A stretch of DNA of 64,000 bases. Origin: G942493275 sp942493275. GTDB taxonomy: Bacteria; Actinomycetota; Coriobacteriia; Anaerosomatales; PHET01. Shown in pieces: positions 56,737-64,000 of this stretch (the first letter of the stretch is position 1; each line of letters starts with the position of its first letter). The notes below the pieces were generated by a model. The model saw only the letters and a program-made list of their open reading frames with translations. It did no database searches and was not told the DNA's origin. The translations under genes and the position numbers were made by a program. The DNA is taken from the NCBI GenBank assembly GCA_942493275.1, contig OW818687.1, positions 1,798,001-1,862,000 on the forward strand, written 5' to 3'.

Positions 56737-57984
56737 ATGGCGCTCAAGTACATCCCCGCGCAGGACCCCGAACTCGCCGCTGCGATCGATGCTGAGCTCG
56801 GCCGTCAACGCGAGTCCATCGAGCTCATCGCTTCCGAGAACTTCACCTCGCTCGCGGTCATGGAGGCCGTCGGCTCGGTGCTCACCAACAAGTACGCCGA
56901 GGGTGTTCCCGGCAAGCGTTACTACGGCGGTTGCGAGAAGGTCGACGTTGTCGAGAACCTCGCCCGCGACCGCGCGTGTGAGCTCTTCGGAGCCGATCAC
57001 GCCAACGTCCAGCCTCACGCGGGCGCCCAGGCCAACCTCGCCGTCTACTACGCGGTCCTGAGCCCTGGAGACAAGGTACTCGGCATGGACCTCGCAATGG
57101 GCGGCCACCTCACGCACGGCTCGCCGGTGAACTTCTCCGGCAAGTGGTTCGACGTGGTCTCCTACGGCCTCGACATGGAGACCGAGACGATCGACTACGA
57201 AGCCGTTGAGCGTCTGGCGCGCGAGCACAAGCCCAAGATGATCATCGCCGGAGCGAGCGCGTATCCCCGCGTCATCGACTTCGAGCGCTTCGCCGCCATC
57301 GCCAAGGAAGTCGGCGCGGTGTTGATGGTCGACATGGCGCACATCGCCGGCCTCGTGGCCACGGGCGTTCACCCCAGCCCGGTTCCTTTTGCCGACTTCG
57401 TGACCTCGACGTCGCACAAGACGCTGCGGGGCCCGCGTTCGGGCTTCGTGTTGTGCAAGCAGGAATGGGCCGCCGCGCTCGACAAAGCGGTCTTCCCCGG
57501 CCTGCAGGGAGGTCCGCTGGAGCACGATATCGCCGGCAAGGCCGTCGCGTTCAAGGAGGCAATGGACCCGTCGTTCAAGGACTACATCGATGCCGTGGTC
57601 GAGAATGCGGCCGCGATGGGCGAGGCGATGGTCGAGTGCGGCCTGCGTCTGATCTCCGGCGGCACCGACAACCACCTGTGCCTCGTCGATCTGCGCTCTG
57701 CCGAGATTACCGGCAAAGATGCCGAGAAGCTGCTCGACAGCGTGGGGATCACCGTCAACAAGAACGCGATTCCCAACGACCCCGAGAGCCCGTTCGTGAC
57801 GAGCGGCATCCGCGTCGGCTCGCCCGCGATGACGACTCGTGGGTTCAGCCGCGGCGAGGCCCACACCGTGGGCTGCCTGATCGCCCAGACACTGTTCAAC
57901 CGCGACGACGAGTCGGTGCTCGCCGACATCCGCCTGCAGGTCGAGGCGCTGCTCGCCAAGCACCCGCTCTACCCCGAACTGTAG
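56737..57984 (+). CDS. glyA: Serine hydroxymethyltransferase
   Basis: PLP enzyme interconverting serine and glycine with THF/methylene-THF, 415 aa. PLP lysine Lys228 in TSTSHKTLRGPRSG. N-terminal RESIELIASENFTS and KYAEGVPGKRYYGGCE are typical. Together with fhs and thyX it makes this window rich in one-carbon genes. No riboswitch is visible in its 51-nt leader. Confidence 0.97.
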   Translation: MALKYIPAQDPELAAAIDAELGRQRESIELIASENFTSLAVMEAVGSVLTNKYAEGVPGKRYYGGCEKVDVVENLARDRACELFGADHANVQPHAGAQANLAVYYAVLSPGDKVLGMDLAMGGHLTHGSPVNFSGKWFDVVSYGLDMETETIDYEAVERLAREHKPKMIIAGASAYPRVIDFERFAAIAKEVGAVLMVDMAHIAGLVATGVHPSPVPFADFVTSTSHKTLRGPRSGFVLCKQEWAAALDKAVFPGLQGGPLEHDIAGKAVAFKEAMDPSFKDYIDAVVENAAAMGEAMVECGLRLISGGTDNHLCLVDLRSAEITGKDAEKLLDSVGITVNKNAIPNDPESPFVTSGIRVGSPAMTTRGFSRGEAHTVGCLIAQTLFNRDDESVLADIRLQVEALLAKHPLYPEL

Positions 57985-58009
57985 AAACCGCCGAGAGGAG
58001 CCCCCGCGA

Positions 58010-58660
58010 ATGGCTGACACGCGCACCTTCCCGTCCAACGTGGTGATCGTCGATCACCCGCTGGTCCAGCACAAGCTCTCGATCCTGCGCGACGTTCGCA
58101 CGGGGGCCAAGGAGTTCCGCGAGCTCGTCAAGGAGCTCGCCATGCTCGAGGCCTACGAGGCCACCCGGGACTTCCAGCTCGCCGAGACGACCGTTCAGAC
58201 GCCGATCACCGAGACCACCACCAAGGTTCTCGCCGGCAAGAAGGTCGCCGTGATCCCGATCCTGCGTGCGGGCCTGGGCATGGTCGAGGGCATCCTCGAG
58301 CTCATCCCGGCCGCCAAGGTCGGGCACGTGGGCCTCTACCGCGACCCGGAGACGCTGCAGCCGGTCGAGTACTACTGCAAGCTGCCCGAGGACATCGCCG
58401 AGCGCGACGTGCTCATCGTCGACCCCATGCTCGCAACCGGCGGCTCGGCCGCCGCAGCCGTGCAGTTCCTTCGCCAGAAGGGTGCCGGTGCGATCAACCT
58501 GCTCGTCCTGCTTGCGGCGCCCGAGGGCATCGAAGAGGTCCTCAAGTGCTGCGACGACGTGAAGATCTACTGCTGCGCCGTCGACTCGCACCTCAACGAT
58601 CACGGTTACATCGTTCCGGGCCTCGGTGACGCGGGCGACCGGCTTTTCGGCACCAAGTAG
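58010..58660 (+). CDS. upp: Uracil phosphoribosyltransferase
   Basis: Salvage enzyme converting uracil and PRPP to UMP, 216 aa. Motifs IPILRAGLGMVEG, the PRPP loop VDPMLATGGSA and the C-terminal YIVPGLGDAGDRLFGTK. GAGAGGAG lies before the ATG. Followed 12 nt later by dCMP deaminase. Confidence 0.96.
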   Translation: MADTRTFPSNVVIVDHPLVQHKLSILRDVRTGAKEFRELVKELAMLEAYEATRDFQLAETTVQTPITETTTKVLAGKKVAVIPILRAGLGMVEGILELIPAAKVGHVGLYRDPETLQPVEYYCKLPEDIAERDVLIVDPMLATGGSAAAAVQFLRQKGAGAINLLVLLAAPEGIEEVLKCCDDVKIYCCAVDSHLNDHGYIVPGLGDAGDRLFGTK

Positions 58661-58672
58661 GGAGCCGAGCCG

Positions 58673-59155
58673 ATGCCCCGCCCATCCTGGGACGAATACT
58701 TCATGGCGATCGCCGGTCAGGTCGCGGGCCGTTCCACGTGCCTGCGCCGCCACACCGGCGCGGTGCTCGTGAAAGACAAGCGGATCCTCGCTACCGGCTA
58801 CAACGGGGTGCCCAAAGGCCTTGCGCACTGCGAGGAGGTGGGGTGCCTGCGTGAACAGCGCAACATCCCGTCGGGGAGTCATCACGAGCTGTGCCGCGGC
58901 ATCCACGCGGAACAGAATGCGGTCATCCAGGCCGCCAAGCACGGTATCGCGATGGATGGCGCCACCGCGTACTGCACCCACCAGCCATGCGTCCTGTGCG
59001 CGAAGATCTTGCTCAACGCCGGCGTCGTAGACATCGCCTACCGCGATTCGTATCCCGACCCGCTCTCCGCAGAGCTGCTCGCCGAGGCTGGGCTCACGCC
59101 GCGCCGCGTCGAGCCGGCGGTCACTGTCGCCGAGCCACCCGGTGAGGCTTCATGA
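58673..59155 (+). CDS. Deoxycytidylate (dCMP) deaminase family protein
   Basis: Zinc deaminase, 160 aa, of the ComEB/dCMP deaminase type, making dUMP. The zinc and catalytic site is HAEQNAV with HQPCVLCAKILL. GYNGVPKGLAHC and CRGIHAEQNA are family runs. Substrate dUMP for ThyX fits the context. Overlaps wecA by 4 nt. Confidence 0.9.
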   Translation: MPRPSWDEYFMAIAGQVAGRSTCLRRHTGAVLVKDKRILATGYNGVPKGLAHCEEVGCLREQRNIPSGSHHELCRGIHAEQNAVIQAAKHGIAMDGATAYCTHQPCVLCAKILLNAGVVDIAYRDSYPDPLSAELLAEAGLTPRRVEPAVTVAEPPGEAS

Positions 59156-60246
59156 GCGTCCAGCACTACCTGGGCCTGATTGCGATTGCGGCGCTGGTGA
59201 CGCTGCTCGTCACACCGATCGTGCGCGCCGTGTCCACCCGGTTCGGGCTCGTCGACCGGGGCGGTGGGCGCAAGGTTCACACCACGCCCATCTCGCGTCT
59301 CGGTGGCGTCGCCCTCTTCATCGGCGTGAGCGCGGGTATTGCCGCGCAGGTGCTGGGCGAGATGTACCTCGGCTGGGGCGGCGAGTTCCTCCAGTCTCGC
59401 GGAGGGGCCGTCGATCTGCGGGGGGTCTTCGCAGGTATCAGCCTGATGTTCGCGGTCGGGCTGATCGACGACATCATCGACATGCGGCCGCAGTGGAAGC
59501 TGCTGGGGCAGGTCCTGGCGGCGAGCGTGGTCGTCTTCTCCGGGTTGCGCATCGAGTTTGTCGGCCACCCGCTGGGCGGCGGGCTGATACTTCTCGGGCT
59601 GCTGTCGGTGCCGGTCACGATCATCTATCTCGTTGGATTCGCCAACGTCATCAACCTCATCGACGGTCTAGACGGTCTGGCGGCCGGCGTATCTGCGATC
59701 GCGGCCACGAGCCTTCTCGTGCTTGCGGCCCAGGGCAATCAGCTGGTGGCCGCCGCGCTTGCCGCGGTCGTGATCGGCGCGTGCCTCGGGTTCTTGCGAT
59801 ACAACTTCAACCCGGCGTCGATCTTCATGGGTGACTCGGGCGCGATGTTTCTGGGCTTCACGCTGGCGACGATCTCACTGTTGGGCGTGATGAAGACCAC
59901 GGCGGCCATCGCCCTTGCCGTGCCGCTCATCATCATCGGGGTGCCGATCTTCGACACCGCCTCGGCGATCGTGCGGCGGCTGCGTCACAAGCGCCCGATC
60001 CAGGAGGCCGACAAGGGTCACATCCACCACCGTCTTCTGGGAATCGGATTCAACCAGCGTCAGACCGTTCTGATCATCTACGCGTGGTGCATCGCGCTGT
60101 CGGTCGGAGGCTATGCCGTGCGCTATGCGCCCGGGCCGGTGAAGCTGGCGGCACTCGTCGCGCTCTTTGTCATCACGGCGTTCATGGCGTACTGGCTGGG
60201 CCTTTACGAGGCCGCGCACCAGCACGCAGACGAGGGCGGCGAGTAG
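59152..60246 (+). CDS. Undecaprenyl-phosphate sugar-1-phosphate transferase (WecA/TagO family)
   Basis: Polytopic membrane enzyme, 364 aa, about eleven helices, that starts cell-wall polymer assembly on undecaprenyl phosphate. Catalytic motifs: VGLIDDIIDMRPQWKLLGQ, NVINLIDGLDGLAAG, FMGDSGAMFLGF and the His-rich loop KGHIHHRLLGIG. Corresponds to the rfe gene at this place in other actinobacteria. Confidence 0.93.
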   Translation: MSVQHYLGLIAIAALVTLLVTPIVRAVSTRFGLVDRGGGRKVHTTPISRLGGVALFIGVSAGIAAQVLGEMYLGWGGEFLQSRGGAVDLRGVFAGISLMFAVGLIDDIIDMRPQWKLLGQVLAASVVVFSGLRIEFVGHPLGGGLILLGLLSVPVTIIYLVGFANVINLIDGLDGLAAGVSAIAATSLLVLAAQGNQLVAAALAAVVIGACLGFLRYNFNPASIFMGDSGAMFLGFTLATISLLGVMKTTAAIALAVPLIIIGVPIFDTASAIVRRLRHKRPIQEADKGHIHHRLLGIGFNQRQTVLIIYAWCIALSVGGYAVRYAPGPVKLAALVALFVITAFMAYWLGLYEAAHQHADEGGE

Positions 60247-60260
60247 GGGCTCGTTTCTCC

Positions 60261-60289
60261 TTGTCCGACCCTGAACCTTCCTGTACGAT
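60261..60289 (+). promoter_or_regulatory. Promoter of the ATP synthase operon
   Basis: TTGTCC (-35) and TACGAT (-10) separated by 17 nt, about 150 nt before the first gene. Confidence 0.6.
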
Positions 60290-60317
60290 AAGTCCGCCTT
60301 CCGAGGCCCCCCGGTCC

Positions 60318-60358
60318 GGACCCTCACGCACGAACGCTAGGGCAGTGCGAGTGGGTTC
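60318..60358 (+). promoter_or_regulatory. Structured leader hairpin of the atp operon
   Basis: GGACCCTCACGCAC can pair with GTGCGAGTGGGTTC over 12 of 14 positions (one of them G-U). A second small hairpin GGTCC/GGACC follows at about 60367-60382. No T-run. Confidence 0.4.
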
Positions 60359-60439
60359 GAGAGGATGGTCCTTTCCGGACCGTCCGGCGGTCTTGGAAGC
60401 GTCAAACGAGTTGGGTCGCAATAAGAGGGGTAAGGAACA

Positions 60440-60796
60440 CTGACTCCCACGCCGGTCGATAGTCTCGTCGCGCTGCTTTCGCATCCTGTCGTTGCCGCCA
60501 TTCTGGGCCTCGCATGCGGGCTTGGTTTGTTGGCGATGTCGCGCAAGAGCTTCTTCTCCATCGACTCGGACGATCCCACTCGCGGCATCCTCATCGCTGG
60601 CATCGCACTCTTCGGCCGTCTGTTCGTTGCGACGGTCGTTCTGTTTGTCTACAGCAAGTACGTCCCCGCGGGCTTTCCCGCTTTTGGTATCGCGCTCGCG
60701 GGTTCGTTTCTGATCGGTTATATGGTCGAGCTGGTCCGGTACGCCGGCCTGCACAGGTACGCCCGACCTGAGGTCGGGCACCGGGATGGGAGGTAG
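60440..60796 (+). CDS. AtpI-like ATP synthase-associated membrane protein
   Basis: Small hydrophobic protein, 118 aa if started at CTG 60440, with about four membrane helices. The first helix (HPVVAAILGLACGLGLLAM) lies upstream of the first ATG (60527), and an in-frame stop sits at 60431. The choice is therefore CTG 60440 or a truncated start at TTG/ATG near 60518-60527. GAGGGG at 60425 fits CTG. Position directly before atpB matches the actinobacterial AtpI gene. Confidence 0.6.
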   Translation: MTPTPVDSLVALLSHPVVAAILGLACGLGLLAMSRKSFFSIDSDDPTRGILIAGIALFGRLFVATVVLFVYSKYVPAGFPAFGIALAGSFLIGYMVELVRYAGLHRYARPEVGHRDGR

Positions 60797-60804
60797 ATAG
60801 CAGC

Positions 60805-61692
60805 GTGAACCCCTTGGATCAGCTACCTGGAAAGATCGAAGAGCTCGTCCATGAGCTCTCGGTGCTGCCCTACAACGACATGCATACGACTGAGCCGGTG
60901 GTTTCGCCGTTGGTGCTCACGAACTATGTCGTGTGGGGCCTGTTCGCCGTTCTCGTGATCGGGACGCTGTTCTTCATCGTCGCGAGCAAGGAGCGTCGTC
61001 AGCTCAAGATGGTCGCCGATGGCGGTGCGGCCACGACGGCGCTGGCGCCGGCGGGCAAGCTTGTGGGCATGTTGGAGATGGGCGTCGAGTTCATCCGCAA
61101 CATGGCCGTGGAGGTCATCGGTGAGAAGGATGGTCCGAAGTACGTGCCGCTTCTCGGCGCGTTTTTCTTCTGGATCCTCACCGCGAACTTCCTTGGCCTG
61201 ATCCCCGGCGGCAAGTCGATCGGCGGCGCCTTCGGCGCTTCCGTGGCACTCGCCCTCATCTCGTGGATCGTGTTCGTCTGGATCGGCTTCGCTAAGAACG
61301 GTGCGTTCGGCTATCTCAAGAGCCTGATTCCTTCGGGCGTCCGTGAGATGCCGCTCGCTGCGAGCATCCCGCTGGGAGGCTTCATCTTCCTGCTGGAGTT
61401 CATCTCGACGTTCCTCGTTCGACCGCTGACGCTCTCCGTTCGACTCTTCGCCAACCTGTACGCCGGTCACATCATCCTCGGCGTCTTCTCGGCGTTCGTC
61501 GCGCTGTTCTGGCCGATCCTGGAGAAGAGCCTGGGTTGGTCCGTCGGCGGAGTGGCGGTGGGCGCGGTCTCGCTCGTGTTCTTGATTCTGATGTACGCCT
61601 TCGAGGTGTTCGTGGCCGTAATCCAGGCCTACGTGTTCACCATCCTCACGGCGGTCTACATCCAGAGCTCGGTCCACGCGTCCGAGCACTAA
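60805..61692 (+). CDS. atpB: F-type ATP synthase subunit a
   Basis: Proton-channel subunit, 295 aa. The essential arginine is in LSVRLFANLYAGH. It has the usual FLVRPLTLSVRLFANL helix and the C-terminal FEVFVAVIQAYVFTILTAVY. GTG start. The membrane sector motor partner c is encoded 86 nt later. Confidence 0.95.
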   Translation: MNPLDQLPGKIEELVHELSVLPYNDMHTTEPVVSPLVLTNYVVWGLFAVLVIGTLFFIVASKERRQLKMVADGGAATTALAPAGKLVGMLEMGVEFIRNMAVEVIGEKDGPKYVPLLGAFFFWILTANFLGLIPGGKSIGGAFGASVALALISWIVFVWIGFAKNGAFGYLKSLIPSGVREMPLAASIPLGGFIFLLEFISTFLVRPLTLSVRLFANLYAGHIILGVFSAFVALFWPILEKSLGWSVGGVAVGAVSLVFLILMYAFEVFVAVIQAYVFTILTAVYIQSSVHASEH

Positions 61693-61737
61693 GCACGGTA
61701 GTCTCCGGCACCCGCCGGTTACAACGACGGTTTGCAT

Positions 61738-61755
61738 AACCTGACGAAACAGGTT
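61738..61755 (+). promoter_or_regulatory. Small hairpin in the atpB-atpE gap
   Basis: AACCTG/CAGGTT with a 6-nt loop lies 23 nt before the atpE start, ahead of a strong AAGGAGG. The 86-nt gap is the longest inside the operon. Confidence 0.3.
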
Positions 61756-61778
61756 TACGAAAGAAGGAGGATCACGCA

Positions 61779-61994
61779 GTGGAAGGCAACATCGAAGCCA
61801 TTGGTAAGGGTCTGGCCTACGGTCTCGCGGCGATCGGCCCGGGTGTGGGTATCGGTATCGTCGGCGGCAAGGCCCTCGAGGCCATGGCCCGCCAGCCCGA
61901 GATGGCCGGTCGTATTCAGACCACCATGTTCATCGCCATCGCGTTCACCGAGGCGCTCGCGCTCCTCGGCTTCGTCCTCACGTTCCTGATCTAG
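61779..61994 (+). CDS. atpE: F-type ATP synthase subunit c
   Basis: Ring proteolipid, 71 aa, two helices with the GxGxGxxxGxG-type helix 1 (GPGVGIGIVGGKALEAMARQ). The ion-binding Glu58 is in AFTEALALLGF. Helix 1 has no Gln and the residue after Glu58 is Ala, so the sodium-binding set is absent and proton coupling is expected. GTG start with AGGAGG. Confidence 0.95.
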   Translation: MEGNIEAIGKGLAYGLAAIGPGVGIGIVGGKALEAMARQPEMAGRIQTTMFIAIAFTEALALLGFVLTFLI

Positions 61995-62024
61995 CACGCC
62001 GACACGCGGACGGAGGTTCGAAAA

Positions 62025-62603
62025 GTGTTTTCATTCGTTGAATACGCGTATGCGTCGGAGGGCGCCACGGAGGCAGCGGCCGAGTCAGGTCTTGCCGGCA
62101 CGCTTGGTTCCGTGTATCCCAACCCGGCCGCACTGTGGCCGACGTGGGTCGCGTTCCTGATCCTGTTCGTGCTGCTGTGGAAGTTCGCCTTCCCGGCCAT
62201 CACGGCCATGCTCGACAAGCGTACCGACGCCATCCGGGAGTCCCTGGAGAAGGCCGAGGAGACCAAGGTCGAGGCCGAGCGCATGCTCGAGGAGTACAAG
62301 CAGCAGATGGCCGAGGCTCGCACCGAGGCCGGCAAGGTCATCGAGCAGGGCCGCAAGGTCGCTGAGACGATGAAGGACGAGATCGTCGCCAAGGCCAAGG
62401 AAGAGGCCGACCAGGTCGTCGCGAAGGCCCGTGAGGCCATCGTCGCCGAGCGCCAGGCCGCCATCGCCGAGCTGCAGACTTCGGTCGCCGATGTTTCGGT
62501 CGCCGTCGCCGGCAAGCTCATCGGCGAGAAGCTCTCGGCCGCCGATCACGCCAAGCTCATCGACCAGTACCTCTCAGAGGTGGGTGGCCTGAATGACAAC
62601 TAG
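62025..62603 (+). CDS. atpF: F-type ATP synthase subunit b
   Basis: Peripheral stalk subunit, 192 aa. One membrane helix at about 40-58 (WVAFLILFVLLWKFAFPAI), then a long charged coiled coil with few helix breakers. The N-terminal 35 residues are longer than usual and Glu/Ala-rich. GTG start. Overlaps atpH by 11 nt. Confidence 0.93.
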   Translation: MFSFVEYAYASEGATEAAAESGLAGTLGSVYPNPAALWPTWVAFLILFVLLWKFAFPAITAMLDKRTDAIRESLEKAEETKVEAERMLEEYKQQMAEARTEAGKVIEQGRKVAETMKDEIVAKAKEEADQVVAKAREAIVAERQAAIAELQTSVADVSVAVAGKLIGEKLSAADHAKLIDQYLSEVGGLNDN

Positions 62604-63150
62604 CGAGATCGCAGGGACCTACGCAAGGGTCCTGTTCGACCTCGCCGCAGCTGCGGACGCCGTTGACGCTACGGACGCCGGCATCAAAGCCGTCGCCGAA
62701 GCTGTCCGTGGTCATATCGACCTGCGCCAGGCGCTCACCGACACGAGCGTCCCGGCCGAGAAGAAGCGCGACATCATGCGCGAGATCTTCGGTGACTCCG
62801 TGTCGCCCGAGGTCCTCGCGGTCGCGGGTCTCGCGGTCGATCGCGCCCACACCGAGCTCCTTGGTGAGGTCGCCCGCACGTTCGGCGAGATCGCCGAGAG
62901 GGAGCGTGGAATCGTCGTGGCCGAGGTCACGACCGCCATTGAACTCGATGACGCCACGCGCACCTCGATCGTCAACAAGTTGTCCGCCGCGCTGGCTCGG
63001 CCCGTCACGCTCCGTGAGCGTGTCGACGCCTCCATCGTCGGTGGCATCGTCATCAATGTCGCGGGCCGCGTGCTCGACGGGAGTCTTTCTTCCCAGCTCG
63101 ACTCCATGCGCGCCACGCTCTCTACGACTCTGCAGGGAGGTGAGGCGTAG
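62593..63150 (+). CDS. atpH: F-type ATP synthase subunit delta
   Basis: Stalk subunit that joins b to F1, 185 aa. N-terminal helical domain from AGTYARVLFDLA and the C-terminal signature RPVTLRERVDASIVGGIVIN with VLDGSLSSQL. Start ATG overlaps atpF; atpA begins at the base after its stop. Confidence 0.94.
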   Translation: MTTSEIAGTYARVLFDLAAAADAVDATDAGIKAVAEAVRGHIDLRQALTDTSVPAEKKRDIMREIFGDSVSPEVLAVAGLAVDRAHTELLGEVARTFGEIAERERGIVVAEVTTAIELDDATRTSIVNKLSAALARPVTLRERVDASIVGGIVINVAGRVLDGSLSSQLDSMRATLSTTLQGGEA

Positions 63151-64000
63151 GTGGCTGAGATCACTGCTAGCGCCATTAACGATGTACTGAAAGCGCAACT
63201 GGACAAGTTCGTCGCAGAGGTTGACGTGCGTGAGGTAGGTACCGTCCTGCAGGTTGGAGACGGAATCGCACGCGTTGACGGACTGCGTGGAGCCATGGCT
63301 GGTGAGCTTCTCGAGTTCATGGCCGAAGGTGGCCAGGTTGTGTACGGAATGGCCCTCAACCTCGATGAGGATGAGGTCGGCGCCGTTCTTCTGGGCGGCC
63401 TCCAATCGATCAAGGAGAACGACACGGTTCGCACCACGGGCCGCGTCGTCGAAGTGCCGTCCGGCCGCGCCATGCTGGGCCGCATCGTGGACCCGCTCGG
63501 CCAGCCGCTTGACGGCAAGGGCCCGATCGCGGCCGAGGGCGTACGCCCGGTCGAGTTCCGCGCTCCCGGCGTCATCGAGCGCAAGGGCGTTCACGAGCCG
63601 CTCCAGACCGGCATCATGGCCATCGACTCGATGATTCCCGTCGGTCGTGGCCAGCGCGAGTTGATCATCGGTGACCGTCAGACCGGTAAGACGGCTGTCG
63701 CCATCGACACGATCATCAACCAGAAGGGCAAGGACGTCATCTGCATCTACGTCGCGATCGGCCAGAAGGCCTCTACGGTCGCCGGCGTGGTCGAGACGCT
63801 TGCCCAGCACGGCGCGATGGACTACACGATCATCGTCGCCGCCAACGCGTCCGACCCTGCGCCGATGCAGTACCTGGCCCCGATGTCGGGCGCCGCGATC
63901 GGTGAGTACTTCATGTACAACGGCGAGGACGGCAAGCCCGCGAACCAGGACAACCCGGGTCGCGCGGTCCTTTGCGTCTACGACGACCTGTCCAAGCAGG
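63151..64000 (+). CDS. atpA: F-type ATP synthase subunit alpha (3' end beyond window)
   Basis: First 283 residues of the alpha subunit, open to the window edge. GTG start directly after atpH, with GGGAGGTGAGG upstream. The beta-barrel domain contains VGDGIARVDGLRGAMAGELL, and the P-loop is GDRQTGKTAVAID. The segment between EYF and VYDDLSKQ reads MYNGEDGKPANQDNPGRAVL, about ten residues longer than the usual short loop here. No frameshift is seen. Confidence 0.95.
   Translation, partial: MAEITASAINDVLKAQLDKFVAEVDVREVGTVLQVGDGIARVDGLRGAMAGELLEFMAEGGQVVYGMALNLDEDEVGAVLLGGLQSIKENDTVRTTGRVVEVPSGRAMLGRIVDPLGQPLDGKGPIAAEGVRPVEFRAPGVIERKGVHEPLQTGIMAIDSMIPVGRGQRELIIGDRQTGKTAVAIDTIINQKGKDVICIYVAIGQKASTVAGVVETLAQHGAMDYTIIVAANASDPAPMQYLAPMSGAAIGEYFMYNGEDGKPANQDNPGRAVLCVYDDLSKQ

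Noticed and set aside
60084..60443. 119-codon frame overlapping the end of wecA and the atp leader
   Set aside because: Runs out of frame through wecA and across the promoter; no support.
62557..63810. Long minus-strand open frame over atpH and atpA
   Set aside because: Shadow of the ATP synthase genes.
1..64000. Mobile elements, CRISPR arrays, prophage or integration sites
   Set aside because: No transposase, integrase, direct-repeat array or target-site duplication was seen; the tRNA-Thr 3' end is not repeated nearby.

Overview
The window is high-GC bacterial chromosome, densely packed with genes, with many 1-8 nt start/stop overlaps and many GTG or TTG starts. The order argS-lysA-hom-thrB-...-rho-rpmE-...-prfA-prmC-tsaC-...-wecA-atpI-atpB-E-F-H-A is the classic actinobacterial arrangement. 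An 11-subunit complex I without NADH-module genes, a selenocysteine formate dehydrogenase, formate-tetrahydrofolate ligase and hydrogenase-maturation genes suggest an anaerobic, deep-branching actinobacterium (Coriobacteriia-like). That lineage call is inference. No phage, insertion sequence, CRISPR array or rRNA was seen.

Layout. 1-3.4 kb: a radical SAM protein cut by the left edge, a menaquinone-type methyltransferase and an amidohydrolase. 3.5-8.4 kb: two small membrane proteins, two STAS regulators, Tat export, HypA/HypB and an HD protein. 8.6-18.8 kb: an archaeal-type topoisomerase IA, malate dehydrogenase, class I fumarase whose two subunits are separated by an MFS transporter, then tmk, holB and ricT. 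18.77 kb: tRNA-Thr(CGU). 19.1-28.7 kb: nuoABCDHIJKLMN. 28.7-31.4 kb: a Cys-rich receiver-like protein, an HtrA protease and rlmH.

31.4-38.8 kb, minus strand: one apparent operon, fhs - NuoE-like - NuoF-like - CBS protein - fdhA. It is preceded by a ZTP-type (pfl) riboswitch with an overlapping terminator. fdhA is read through an in-frame UGA (Sec358) with a good bacterial SECIS hairpin directly after it. Together these genes link formate/CO2 redox chemistry to 10-formyl-THF synthesis under probable ZTP control.

38.9-64 kb: the conserved actinobacterial block. Between thrB and rho it carries sppA, a metallophosphoesterase, cyclic 2,3-diphosphoglycerate synthetase, 2-phosphoglycerate kinase and transaldolase. 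The middle pair is the known two-step pathway for cyclic 2,3-diphosphoglycerate, a compound known mainly from thermophilic methanogens. thrC is missing from its usual place between hom and thrB. The block ends in the ATP synthase operon; atpA runs off the right edge.

The best candidates for a second look are the riboswitch plus selenoprotein formate operon, the cyclic-diphosphoglycerate module, the archaeal-type topoisomerase, and the Cys-rich receiver-like protein at 28.7 kb.
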